From CAYRJA01 sp964424455 (GTDB lineage: Bacteria; Bacteroidota; Bacteroidia; Chitinophagales; UBA10324): a stretch of 64,000 nucleotides of DNA. A program made the position numbers and the translations under genes. The notes beneath the pieces were generated by a model. The model saw only the letters and a program-made list of their open reading frames with translations. It made no database searches and had not been told where the DNA came from. The stretch lies in NCBI GenBank assembly GCA_964424455.1, contig CAYRJA010000002.1:1-64000 (forward strand), given 5' to 3'. How positions within the stretch are numbered: the first letter of the stretch is position 1; the number at the start of each line of letters is the position of its first letter. Positions 18,996 through 27,347 of this stretch are shown piece after piece.

Positions 18996-19003
18996 TACTT
19001 TTG
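18996..19003 (+). promoter_or_regulatory. -7 box upstream of the restriction-modification operon
   Basis: TACTTTTG matches TAnnTTTG, 22 bp before the XRE regulator start codon. No clear -33 box. This would drive the regulator and the mod-res genes together. Confidence 0.4.
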
Positions 19004-19025
19004 ACAGAAATAGTCAACAGCACAA

Positions 19026-19340
19026 ATGTCAACAGAAAGCATTGGAGACAAACTCAGAAAACTAAGAGAAGAAAATGAGTTGCCGCTACGCAAGGTTGCC
19101 GCATTGGTGGACATTGATGTAGCCATATTGAGCAAAATGGAACGAGGCGAAAGACGGCTCACAAAAGAAATTGTGCAGAAGCTGGCAAAGCTCTACAAGC
19201 ATGACACCGAAGAACTTTTGGTGCTTTACCTGAGCGATAAAGTGCTGTATGAAATCGGTGAAGAAGATTTGGCTTTGAAAGCACTGCAAGTTGCAGAGGA
19301 GCAAATAAAGTATAACACAAGACAGAACAAGAAAAAATAG
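19026..19340 (+). CDS. XRE-family HTH regulator of the restriction-modification operon
   Basis: 104-residue protein with an N-terminal helix-turn-helix of the XRE type (IGDKLRKLREENELPLRKVA ... ILSKMERGERRLTKEIVQKLAKLY) and a short charged C-terminal helix. It is first in the operon and ends 3 bp before mod. Small XRE proteins in this place often act as controller proteins that delay the restriction subunit after entry into a new host; the role here is by analogy. Confidence 0.8.
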   Translation: MSTESIGDKLRKLREENELPLRKVAALVDIDVAILSKMERGERRLTKEIVQKLAKLYKHDTEELLVLYLSDKVLYEIGEEDLALKALQVAEEQIKYNTRQNKKK

Positions 19341-19343
19341 ACA

Positions 19344-20990
19344 ATGCCAACACTCCATTTTAAAGGAAAAACATTTGTGCAGAACCACCATTTGGCGGTG
19401 AAGTATCACCAACTTGTTCCTAAAAAGGAATTGAGTTTAACCGATAATATCTCTTTACACGATAACCTGATTATACAAGGCGACAACCTGAAGGCATTAA
19501 AGGCATTGCTGCCTACTTATGCAGGAAAAGTGAAGTGCATTTACATTGACCCACCTTACAACACAGGAAATGAAAATTGGGTTTACAACGATAATGTAAA
19601 CAGCCCGATGATTAAAGATTGGTTAGGTAAAGTAGTTGACAAAGAAGATTTGACAAGGCACGACAAATGGCTTTGCCTGATGATGCCACGATTGAAATTG
19701 CTTCGTGAGTTGTTGAGTGAAGATGGTGCAATTTTTATTTCTTGCGATGATAACGAACAGCATAATTTGAGAGTGCTGTTGGATGAAATTTTTGGTGAAT
19801 TGAATTTTCGAAATACTTTAATAATCAGGAGAGGTGTAAAGAGTGTTCAAGCACAATTCAAAACTATTGACCGTTTAAATTATGGTGCAGAGTATGTCGT
19901 TTGTTATACAAAAAACACTGTATACAAATTTGAGCATTTAGAAATTGAATTGGAAGAAGAAAAAGTTGGTAGTTGGAATAACCATTGGCGAGGAACAGAT
20001 AGACCAACAATGCGATACAGACTTTTTAATATCAAACCAGAAATGGGGCAATGGCGTTGGAGTGAAGATAGAAGTTTGAAAGCAGTCGAAAATTACAAGA
20101 TGATGATCAAAGAAATTGGAAAAAAAGAAAATGAAATTTCTCAAGACGAAATTGATAGTTGGTATTTGAAGTATGTTGAAGAAAATGATGAAGAACTTGA
20201 TTTACTTCGTCTATCTCAAAACGGGAAACCCGAACATTACATTGCTTCATCTGATACAAAACTTGTAAGTAGCTTGTGGAGCGACTTAAAACCTAATGGA
20301 AATTCTCAACTCAAACATATCTTTGGGAAGAAAATTTTCGATACCCCGAAGTCAGTTGATTTGCTTAAAAGAATAATCAGATTTATTTGTGGAGAAGATA
20401 AAAATTCCATTATCCTTGACAGCTTCGCAGGATCAGGCACAACAGCACATGCGGTTTTAGAATTGAATAAAGAAGATGGCGGCAACCGCAAATTTCTTTT
20501 GGTGGAGCAGGAAGATTATGCAAACACAATCACAGCCGAAAGAGTTAGGAGAGTAATCAAAGGTGTAAAGACAGCAAAGAATGAAAAACTAAAAAAAGGT
20601 TTAGGCGGAACTTTCAGTTACTTTGAATTGGGAAAAGAGATTGAGATGGAAAGCATACTGAGAGGAAAACATTTGCCATCGTTCAAAGAATTTGCCCGCT
20701 ATCTTTTTTACACAGCCACAGGCGAGGAGTTCAACGAAAAAGTCGTGAATGAAAAAACGGGCTTCATCGGTGAAAGCAAAAACCATGAAGTGTATCTGCA
20801 TTACAAACCCGACACCGAATGGCTGAAAAAAAATGCGCTGACACTGGAAGAAGTAAAAGCGTTTCCGAAATTCAAAAGCAAGCAGCGTTTGGTTTTTGCC
20901 CCTGCAAAATATGTTGACGATTACACCTTGCTTGAACACCGAATTGATTTTTGCCAACTGCCTTACGAAATTTACCGCATACAGAAATGA
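19344..20990 (+). CDS. Type III restriction-modification system Mod (DNA adenine methyltransferase)
   Basis: 548-residue beta-class N6-adenine methyltransferase. Motif IV is DPPYNTGNENW (Asp69), the SAM-binding motif is DSFAGSGTT near residue 360, and the about 290 residues between contain the target recognition region. Mod both recognises the site and methylates it, and pairs with Res for cleavage. The stop overlaps the res start (ATGA), confirming a mod-res pair. The recognition sequence cannot be read from the protein. Confidence 0.88.
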   Translation: MPTLHFKGKTFVQNHHLAVKYHQLVPKKELSLTDNISLHDNLIIQGDNLKALKALLPTYAGKVKCIYIDPPYNTGNENWVYNDNVNSPMIKDWLGKVVDKEDLTRHDKWLCLMMPRLKLLRELLSEDGAIFISCDDNEQHNLRVLLDEIFGELNFRNTLIIRRGVKSVQAQFKTIDRLNYGAEYVVCYTKNTVYKFEHLEIELEEEKVGSWNNHWRGTDRPTMRYRLFNIKPEMGQWRWSEDRSLKAVENYKMMIKEIGKKENEISQDEIDSWYLKYVEENDEELDLLRLSQNGKPEHYIASSDTKLVSSLWSDLKPNGNSQLKHIFGKKIFDTPKSVDLLKRIIRFICGEDKNSIILDSFAGSGTTAHAVLELNKEDGGNRKFLLVEQEDYANTITAERVRRVIKGVKTAKNEKLKKGLGGTFSYFELGKEIEMESILRGKHLPSFKEFARYLFYTATGEEFNEKVVNEKTGFIGESKNHEVYLHYKPDTEWLKKNALTLEEVKAFPKFKSKQRLVFAPAKYVDDYTLLEHRIDFCQLPYEIYRIQK

Positions 20991-23506
20991 AGCTGAAACA
21001 TTATCAGGAAAAAGTTTTGACTACGCTCAAAGATTACCTGAGTGCGCTGAATGATTTTAAAGCGAAGTATGAAAAGTTGTTGGAGGTTGACCCTGACCTT
21101 GCAAAAGAAATTGATTTTCCCAAGCGTGCGTTCACACAAGCGACCAACAGAAATATTTATCACAACAAAACAAACGGACTTCACGAACCTTTGCCCGATG
21201 TGTATTTGAAAGTTCCGACAGGCGGAGGAAAAACATTATTGGCTTGCCACAGCATTGATTTAATTCAGAAATCATATCTTAAAAAACAAACGGGTTTAGT
21301 GTTGTGGGTTGTGCCATCAACACAGATTTACAGGCAAACAATTTCGGCTCTTAAAAATCGTGAGCATCCATACAGACAGATATTGGATATTTCAAGCGGA
21401 GGTAAAACGCTTATCAAAGAGAAAACTGAAATGTTCAACCGCCTTGATGTAGAAGAAAATTTAGTGGTGCTGATGCTGATGTTGCCTTCGGCAAACAGGC
21501 AGAATAAAGAAACGCTGAAAGTGTTTCGTGATGCAGGCGGCTTCACCGATTTTTTTCCGAATGAAGATAATTACCATGCACAAAAAGAATTGCTGAATAA
21601 AATTCCAAACCTTGATTGCTTTGGACAGGAAGGAGAAGTTTTTCAAATGCAAATAAAAACTTCGTTGGGCAACACACTCAAAACATTGAAGCCGCTTGTT
21701 GTAATTGATGAGGGACACAGGGCTTACGGTGAACAGGCACGAAACACAATTAGAAATTTCAATCCCAGTTTTATTCTTGAACTTTCTGCAACTCCCCCAC
21801 CCAACAGTAATGAGTTGGTAAAAATTACAGGGCGTGAGCTGCACGAAGAAGAAATGATTAAGTTGGATATTCACCTGACCAACAAAACAAGTTTGGATTG
21901 GAAAGATACTATGCTTGCAAGTTTTGAAAAACGAAATGAATTAGAAAAGAAAGCAAAAGAATACGAACAGAACACAGGCGAATACATCAGACCAATTTGT
22001 TTGATACAAGTTGAACGCACAGGCAAAGACCAGCGAGGCAGCGATTTTATTCATGCAGAAGATGCGAAAGAATATCTGATTAAGAAATGCAATGTTCCCG
22101 AAAAACATATTGCCATCAAGAGCAGTGAGAAAGATGATATTGAGGGAATAGATTTGTTTGCTCACGATTGTGATATACGCTACATCATTACAAAGCAAGC
22201 GTTGCAGGAAGGTTGGGACTGTTCGTATGCATACATACTTACCATACTTACAAATCCGCAATCAGCCACAGGCATTACACAATTGGTAGGAAGAATTTTA
22301 AGGCAACCGCAAGCGATAAAAACCAAAGTGAAAGAGTTGGATGAATGTTACATCTACACCTACAAACCAAACGCAGTAACATTAGTAAGAGAAATTAAAA
22401 ACGGTTTGGAGAGTGAAGGACTTGGCGACATTGCAGGAAGATTAGTAAGTGATGATGAAGTTTCAGGAGACAGTTCTTTGAAAGACCGTGATTTGAAATA
22501 CAGACCGAACTTCAAAAAGTTTGAAGGGAAAATTTATCTGCCAAAATTTGTGATACAGGAAAAAGAAAGTTGGAGAGATATAATTTTTGAAGCAGATATT
22601 TTGAACGGCATTGAGTGGAGCAAAATTGATGTGAGTGAAATTGCAGACCGAACTTTAAGCGACAAGCAAAGCAAAGAACAAGAATTGACTTTGGGTTTGA
22701 GCAAAGAAGAAAAAGAATTGTTGGAAGAAACAGGAAGGTTGGAAACAAAAGGAACATTAGAATTGGATGAAGCATTTTTAGCAAGACAGTTGAGTGATGT
22801 TGTTCCCAATCCCTGGGTTGCTTTTGAGTTAGGACACACAGCCATCAAACAACTTTCAAAAAAATACAGCAGAGAAATAATTGCTGCCAATTTTGTTTTT
22901 GTGATTGAAGAACTGAAAAAGATTTTGGAGAAAGAGAAGAACCGCTTGGCAGAAGATGTTTTCAAAAAATTGTTGGACAAGAAAAAACTTTGTTTCTTTT
23001 TGCTGAAAGAAGAAGGTCATCATTTACTGCCGACACATATCAAAGTGAAAAGCAATCGCCAGTTGGTGCGTTCCGACAACTCACCCATTCAGCAATCTTT
23101 GTTTGACTATGTTCCCGAAGAAGATTTGAACGACACAGAAAAAACAGTAGCCATTTATTTGGATGAACAAGAGCAGTTACTTTGGTGGTATCGCAACCGA
23201 GTGAGAAAAGATTTTCACATTCAAGGTTGGCAGCGAAATAAAATTTACCCTGACTTCATTGCTGCAAAATCAAGCAAGACAAAGAAGGACGACTACGATA
23301 CCGTTTATGTTTTGGAAACAAAAGGCGTTCACCTGAAAGAGAATGACGACACTCGCTACAAGAAAAATGTATTTTCACTTTGCAATGAGTTAGGAGCTAA
23401 AAAAGCATGGAAAGAACTGTTTGACGAATTCCCCGACCACGATTTTGAATTTCAGGTTGTGTTTGAAGATGAATGGCAAAATGAAATGAATACGATAATG
23501 CTATAA
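20987..23506 (+). CDS. Type III restriction enzyme Res subunit (helicase/nuclease)
   Basis: 839 residues from the ATG at 20987, which overlaps the mod stop. An earlier in-frame ATG exists inside mod but is unlikely. Superfamily 2 helicase motifs are present: Walker A VPTGGGKTLLA near residue 78, DEGHR (DEAD-like box) near 240, and a later ITQLVGRILRQP motif VI. A PD-(D/E)xK nuclease signature lies near the C-terminus (YPDFIAAK near 754, then VLETKG near 776). Length is a little shorter than classical Res proteins but all core motifs are intact, so it should be active. Confidence 0.88.
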   Translation: MKLKHYQEKVLTTLKDYLSALNDFKAKYEKLLEVDPDLAKEIDFPKRAFTQATNRNIYHNKTNGLHEPLPDVYLKVPTGGGKTLLACHSIDLIQKSYLKKQTGLVLWVVPSTQIYRQTISALKNREHPYRQILDISSGGKTLIKEKTEMFNRLDVEENLVVLMLMLPSANRQNKETLKVFRDAGGFTDFFPNEDNYHAQKELLNKIPNLDCFGQEGEVFQMQIKTSLGNTLKTLKPLVVIDEGHRAYGEQARNTIRNFNPSFILELSATPPPNSNELVKITGRELHEEEMIKLDIHLTNKTSLDWKDTMLASFEKRNELEKKAKEYEQNTGEYIRPICLIQVERTGKDQRGSDFIHAEDAKEYLIKKCNVPEKHIAIKSSEKDDIEGIDLFAHDCDIRYIITKQALQEGWDCSYAYILTILTNPQSATGITQLVGRILRQPQAIKTKVKELDECYIYTYKPNAVTLVREIKNGLESEGLGDIAGRLVSDDEVSGDSSLKDRDLKYRPNFKKFEGKIYLPKFVIQEKESWRDIIFEADILNGIEWSKIDVSEIADRTLSDKQSKEQELTLGLSKEEKELLEETGRLETKGTLELDEAFLARQLSDVVPNPWVAFELGHTAIKQLSKKYSREIIAANFVFVIEELKKILEKEKNRLAEDVFKKLLDKKKLCFFLLKEEGHHLLPTHIKVKSNRQLVRSDNSPIQQSLFDYVPEEDLNDTEKTVAIYLDEQEQLLWWYRNRVRKDFHIQGWQRNKIYPDFIAAKSSKTKKDDYDTVYVLETKGVHLKENDDTRYKKNVFSLCNELGAKKAWKELFDEFPDHDFEFQVVFEDEWQNEMNTIML

Positions 23507-23515
23507 ACTAAAATC

Positions 23516-23941
23516 ATGAGTGAATATAAAATCGTAAATGCTGACGAACTGAACCCCGGACCCATTCAGCACGATAAACTTTCGGAACAATGGTATAATG
23601 AAGCGGTTTCTATTTACAAACTGATTGCTGAAGTTGAAGGAGGCACTTTTGAAAAGTTTGAAGAAAATTTCAGGCGTGATGTTTCTTACGAAAAAGAAAT
23701 AACAATTTGGCGTTGTATTGCAACCGCTTACAACAATTTTGTAACAGCCCGAATAGCTCCATTTACTTTAGAAGAAAAGAAAGCAGCGTTTAGTTTGGCA
23801 TTGATGTGTTCAATGATGTATGAAAATGAAAGCGAAGTAAAAGGCGATGAAAATCTTTCAGAAGAAGATGCAAAGTTTATTTACAGAACTTATCGCAGCA
23901 TGATTACACAAACATATAAGAACAGAAGAAGCGGAAACTAA
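23516..23941 (+). CDS. Unknown 141-residue protein of the restriction-modification island
   Basis: Acidic, mostly helical protein with no signal peptide or membrane segment. Notable stretches are EQWYNEAVSIYKLIAEVEGGTF, TIWRCIATAYNNFV and the basic C-terminus YKNRRSGN. It starts 9 bp after res on the same strand and is therefore probably part of the operon. I do not recognise the family. It could be an accessory or anti-restriction factor, or an unrelated passenger; the sequence does not say. Confidence 0.6.
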   Translation: MSEYKIVNADELNPGPIQHDKLSEQWYNEAVSIYKLIAEVEGGTFEKFEENFRRDVSYEKEITIWRCIATAYNNFVTARIAPFTLEEKKAAFSLALMCSMMYENESEVKGDENLSEEDAKFIYRTYRSMITQTYKNRRSGN

Positions 23942-24005
23942 ATGCTCACCTACAAAAAAATACACTTCTTATACTGGTTGTTGAATTGTGAAGTATAGCT
24001 CTTAG

Positions 24006-24203
24006 CTTGTATCACAACAACTACTAAAATATAAGAACTTAGTTGAGTTGAAGAATGGTGTTGAAAACATTTTATTTTTTGGAACGGTTGAGGTTGAAAG
24101 TGGTAATAATATAATTTCTTATGAAATGGGCAATGAGTTCGTTAATTTCTTCCAGTTAAATCTTAACAGTGTTTATCCTAATAACCGTTTCTTTTATTGC
24201 TGA
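24006..24203 (+). pseudogene. Possible gene remnant in the 324-bp gap after the restriction-modification island
   Basis: The stretch from 23942 to 24265 has no intact gene. One frame stays open for 65 codons from just after a TAG to a TGA at 24201. It reads protein-like (for example ENILFFGTVEVESGNNIISY), but has no ATG near its beginning. It could be the tail of a decayed gene, or chance. I recognise no family. The position at the island edge would fit debris from insertion. Confidence 0.25.
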
Positions 24204-24241
24204 AAACAAGGATTAAAAGAAATACGACCATTTTCAAAACT

Positions 24242-24249
24242 TATTTTTG
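24242..24249 (+). promoter_or_regulatory. -7 box upstream of the fibronectin type III protein gene
   Basis: TATTTTTG matches TAnnTTTG. It lies 16 bp before the first ATG (24266) and 31-37 bp before two later in-frame ATGs (24281, 24287), so it fits the later starts better. No -33 box seen. Confidence 0.4.
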
Positions 24250-24265
24250 AATTTTAAGTAAGAGG

Positions 24266-25201
24266 ATGTCCACTAAAAAAATGACAATGGACATTTCTAC
24301 AAAATTCTTAGGTCATTCAGCAGCTATAGCGACTGTATTTACTTTTTTTACATTTAGCTTTTCTTCTGCCCAAAACAGTACTTCTCTTTCCGGATTAAAA
24401 TCGGAAGTAATCAGTTCATCTCAGGTAAAAGTTGCATGGGAAGGTTCACTCAGCGATAAATCGTATGAAGTCAGGAGACGCGAAGTCAACAGTAGTTTTT
24501 GGATTTACAATACTGTAACAGCTCCTTCCACCAGTCGCAGGTTTACCAACCTGAAACCGGCAACCACTTACGAATGGGAAGTTAGGATTGTGGGAGGAAA
24601 AAATGACGCGTTTGTAGCAGGAGAAAAATTTACAACCTTCAGTAATTGTGAACTGCCCGATGATTATACTATTCATTACTCAGGACTAACCAGCGCCACA
24701 TTGAACTGGAGTTATGGAAATAACATAGATAAATATGCAGTACGCATTAAAGCCGTGGATGAGGAGGTATGGAAAACCTACTTTACCGATTATACTTCGC
24801 TCACGCTGAATGAACTTCAACCATACACCGAGTACGAGTGGCAAGTTAGCAGCTATTGCAGCGCTACTTCAGAAACGGGTTCGGCTTTTTCACCTTCACA
24901 ATATTTTTCAACAGAATCCTATCTTCAGTTGGGTTTAAATCAGGTCATGATTAACAGAAAGAGTCCATCAAAGAAAACAAGCAATACTATTCTTTCCAGC
25001 AATCAATCAGATACTAACCGGAATAATTTTGTTCGCATGATTAACACACTCGGACAAACAGTAAAACAATTTCCTGTTTCCTATACGGATTCATCCGGTG
25101 ATTTATTTATAGATATCAATAATTATCCGCCCGCAGGAGTATATTTTATGAAAGCTCCGTCAGGTATGAATATTTCAGGACAGAAGATTTTAGTAAAATA
25201 A
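24266..25201 (+). CDS. Secreted fibronectin type III protein with T9SS-like C-terminal domain
   Basis: 311 residues. A hydrophobic signal (AAIATVFTFFTFSFSSAQ) is followed by two fibronectin type III domains (about 38-130 and 131-220), recognisable by LKPATTYEWEVRIVGG and LQPYTEYEWQVSSYC. The last about 75 residues (NNFVRMINTLGQTVKQFPV ... NNYPPAGVYFMKAPSG) resemble the T9SS type A sorting domain. Start choice is open: ATG at 24266, 24281 or 24287 are all in frame, and the later ones leave a more normal signal peptide. Likely a surface or secreted binding protein. Confidence 0.7.
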   Translation: MSTKKMTMDISTKFLGHSAAIATVFTFFTFSFSSAQNSTSLSGLKSEVISSSQVKVAWEGSLSDKSYEVRRREVNSSFWIYNTVTAPSTSRRFTNLKPATTYEWEVRIVGGKNDAFVAGEKFTTFSNCELPDDYTIHYSGLTSATLNWSYGNNIDKYAVRIKAVDEEVWKTYFTDYTSLTLNELQPYTEYEWQVSSYCSATSETGSAFSPSQYFSTESYLQLGLNQVMINRKSPSKKTSNTILSSNQSDTNRNNFVRMINTLGQTVKQFPVSYTDSSGDLFIDINNYPPAGVYFMKAPSGMNISGQKILVK

Positions 25202-25279
25202 TTTCTATAACCTTTCAAAGAGTAGAGGCTATATCTTTCATCTGTTACAGAAACAGAAGTTATTGAGATTATTACACTG

Positions 25280-26071
25280 TTACACCTTTTCCAGATTAAA
25301 CCTGTTATCGTCAGTTTCTTTTACTCTTGCCATAGGTATTTCGGAAGAGTGAAAGAAAAGGCAAATCCATCCTTCCGTTGCTGCCTTGTGACCATATTCT
25401 CTTCTGAGTTCTTCTGACTCTTTTCCGTCGAAATCATATTTCGCAATGAATCTTCTTTTCAACTGAGAGCCTTGCGGAAGTACATCTCCGCCATAAAAAT
25501 ATTTATCACTTCCCGTATCAATCCAAAATACCTGATGAAATTCAGTATGTCCGCCACTGATTTTATATTGAATGGAAGCATTGATGTTTCCATCTCCGTT
25601 CAGTAATATCAGTTGCGGTTGTTGTGACAGAAATTTTATTTTCTCAGCTTCATAAGAGGAAGAATTTTTCCCGAGTGAATTCTTCAGTTCACCTTCCTGC
25701 ACAAAGTAATTTGCCTTTGTAAACATCAGATGAAAACCGTTTTCATCTTTATAAACAGCTCCACCTAAATGGTCTTTATGCAAATGACTTAATAAAACAA
25801 TTGTAACTTCTTCCGGATGAAAGCCGCACTGTTGAATATTGTGGTGAATGTGGTATTCTCTGTTAGCCAGTTGATATCCTAATCCTGTGTCAACCACTAT
25901 CAGATCAGAAGAAGTTTTTATAAGAAAAGGACAAATATCTACGATGAGCGATGCAGGACGGTCACGGACATTGTCTTTAGCTCTGTCAAAAGGAATGAAT
26001 TTTTTTGAGGTATCAACAGAGTAAGTATTTTCAGAAAGAGGAAAGCAGCTTTTCAATGTATTGATTTGCAT
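25280..26071 (-). CDS. Metallo-beta-lactamase-fold hydrolase
   Basis: 263 residues from the ATG at 26071, just after the rodA stop; an ATG 30 bp further upstream is in frame but lies inside rodA. The MBL metal site is complete: VVDTGLG, the HxHxDH motif as LSHLHKDHLGG, a later His in SGGHTEFHQVF and an Asp in YGGDVLPQG. The family covers lactonases, thioesterases and other hydrolases, so the substrate is not assigned. It is the last gene of the mre-rod operon by position. Confidence 0.8.
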   Translation of the reverse strand: MQINTLKSCFPLSENTYSVDTSKKFIPFDRAKDNVRDRPASLIVDICPFLIKTSSDLIVVDTGLGYQLANREYHIHHNIQQCGFHPEEVTIVLLSHLHKDHLGGAVYKDENGFHLMFTKANYFVQEGELKNSLGKNSSSYEAEKIKFLSQQPQLILLNGDGNINASIQYKISGGHTEFHQVFWIDTGSDKYFYGGDVLPQGSQLKRRFIAKYDFDGKESEELRREYGHKAATEGWICLFFHSSEIPMARVKETDDNRFNLEKV

Positions 26072-26072
26072 A

Positions 26073-27347
26073 TTATCGTAGAACAGATAATCTGTCCGCA
26101 TCTAATTTAATAAGAATAAAAAGTAAAATGGTGAATGACCAGAGCGATGAGCCGCCATAGCTGATAAAGGGCAAAGGAATTCCAATTACGGGGGCTAATC
26201 CGATAGTCATGCCGATATTTATCATCACATGAAAAAAGATGATGGAAGCAACGCCATAGGCATAAGCCCGGGAAAATACAGAACGTTGCCGTTCGGCAAT
26301 CATCAGAATCCGTAACAGCAATCCGAGATAAATCAGAATTAACACAGTGCTTCCTAAGAAACCATATTCTTCTCCAATAGTGCAGAAGATAAAGTCTGTA
26401 TGTTGTTCCGGTACAAAGTTGTATTTGGTAAGTGTGCCATGCAGAGGACCTTTTCCCAGAAATCCACCTGAGCCGATGGCAATTTTACTTTGACGGACAT
26501 TGTAGTCGGCATCTTTCACATTCACATTCATGCCGAGCATTACCTGTATTCGTTGCTGCTGATGTGGTTTCAGAATTTTGTTAAATGCATAATCTGTTAC
26601 AAAGACATAGGCAACAGAAGCAATTAACAAAGCGCTGATGAGTAAAATATTTTTTCTCGTTCTGCGTGCTGTGTATAAAGCGAGTGCGGCAATGGCAATA
26701 AGTGTTACAGTTAATATTATTTTATTAAAAAGGAGAGCAAATACAGAAAGAGCAAGAACAAAGACACCAAGAAGTAAAAACTCCCCAGGCAAGCCGAAGC
26801 GGTACAATACCAGAAAGAAGCAGAGAAAGACAAGAGTAGATCCGGTATCACCCTGCAACTGAATCATGGTGGCAGGAATAAAAATAATGGCAAGCGCTGT
26901 TAGCCGGGTACGCAGTGTTTTCATGTTCTGATTGGGATTGCTCAGAAACTTTGCAAGAGCGAGGTTGACTGCAAACTTTGCAAACTCCGACGGTTGGATC
27001 TGAAATGAACCGATTTCAAACCAGTTTTTATTTCCCTTTACTTCATGTCCGAAAAAGAAAACAGCAATAAGTAAAAGCATGATAGCTCCGTAAATAAAAT
27101 AAGCAAATGCAGTGTAAAATTTATTGTCAATAACAACAATGAAGAGTGCAAGAACTATAGATGTTCCAATCCAGATTAACTGGCGGATATAGATATGGTG
27201 AGTATCAAAGAAATTCTTAGTGGAGTCGTCGTAACTGGAGGCAAACACAGCTATCCAGCCCACAGACATCAGCGCTGCATACAACAGGATGGTTATCCAG
27301 TCCAGATTGTTAGAAGTTTGCCGCCGGTCCTGAGTAGTGATAATCAT
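26073..27347 (-). CDS. rodA: Rod-shape-determining peptidoglycan polymerase RodA
   Basis: 424-residue SEDS-family polytopic membrane protein with about ten hydrophobic segments. Family blocks include QIQPSEFAKFAVNLALAKFL, TLVFLCFFLVLYRFG, QSKIAIGSGGFLGKGPLHGT, VPEQHTDFIFCTIGEEYGFLG and the C-terminal GLAPVIGIPLPFISYGGSS. It polymerises glycan strands with its partner transpeptidase, whose gene is immediately upstream and overlaps by 4 bp. Confidence 0.93.
   Translation of the reverse strand: MIITTQDRRQTSNNLDWITILLYAALMSVGWIAVFASSYDDSTKNFFDTHHIYIRQLIWIGTSIVLALFIVVIDNKFYTAFAYFIYGAIMLLLIAVFFFGHEVKGNKNWFEIGSFQIQPSEFAKFAVNLALAKFLSNPNQNMKTLRTRLTALAIIFIPATMIQLQGDTGSTLVFLCFFLVLYRFGLPGEFLLLGVFVLALSVFALLFNKIILTVTLIAIAALALYTARRTRKNILLISALLIASVAYVFVTDYAFNKILKPHQQQRIQVMLGMNVNVKDADYNVRQSKIAIGSGGFLGKGPLHGTLTKYNFVPEQHTDFIFCTIGEEYGFLGSTVLILIYLGLLLRILMIAERQRSVFSRAYAYGVASIIFFHVMINIGMTIGLAPVIGIPLPFISYGGSSLWSFTILLFILIKLDADRLSVLR

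Noticed and set aside
21461..22980. Leftward open frames of up to 148 codons opposite res
   Set aside because: Antisense to well-supported helicase and linker regions; composition is typical of the reverse strand of Lys/Glu-rich coding DNA.
25243..25284. Two copies of the dispersed word at a convergent gene junction as a terminator
   Set aside because: Both copies are in the same orientation and cannot form a stem with each other.
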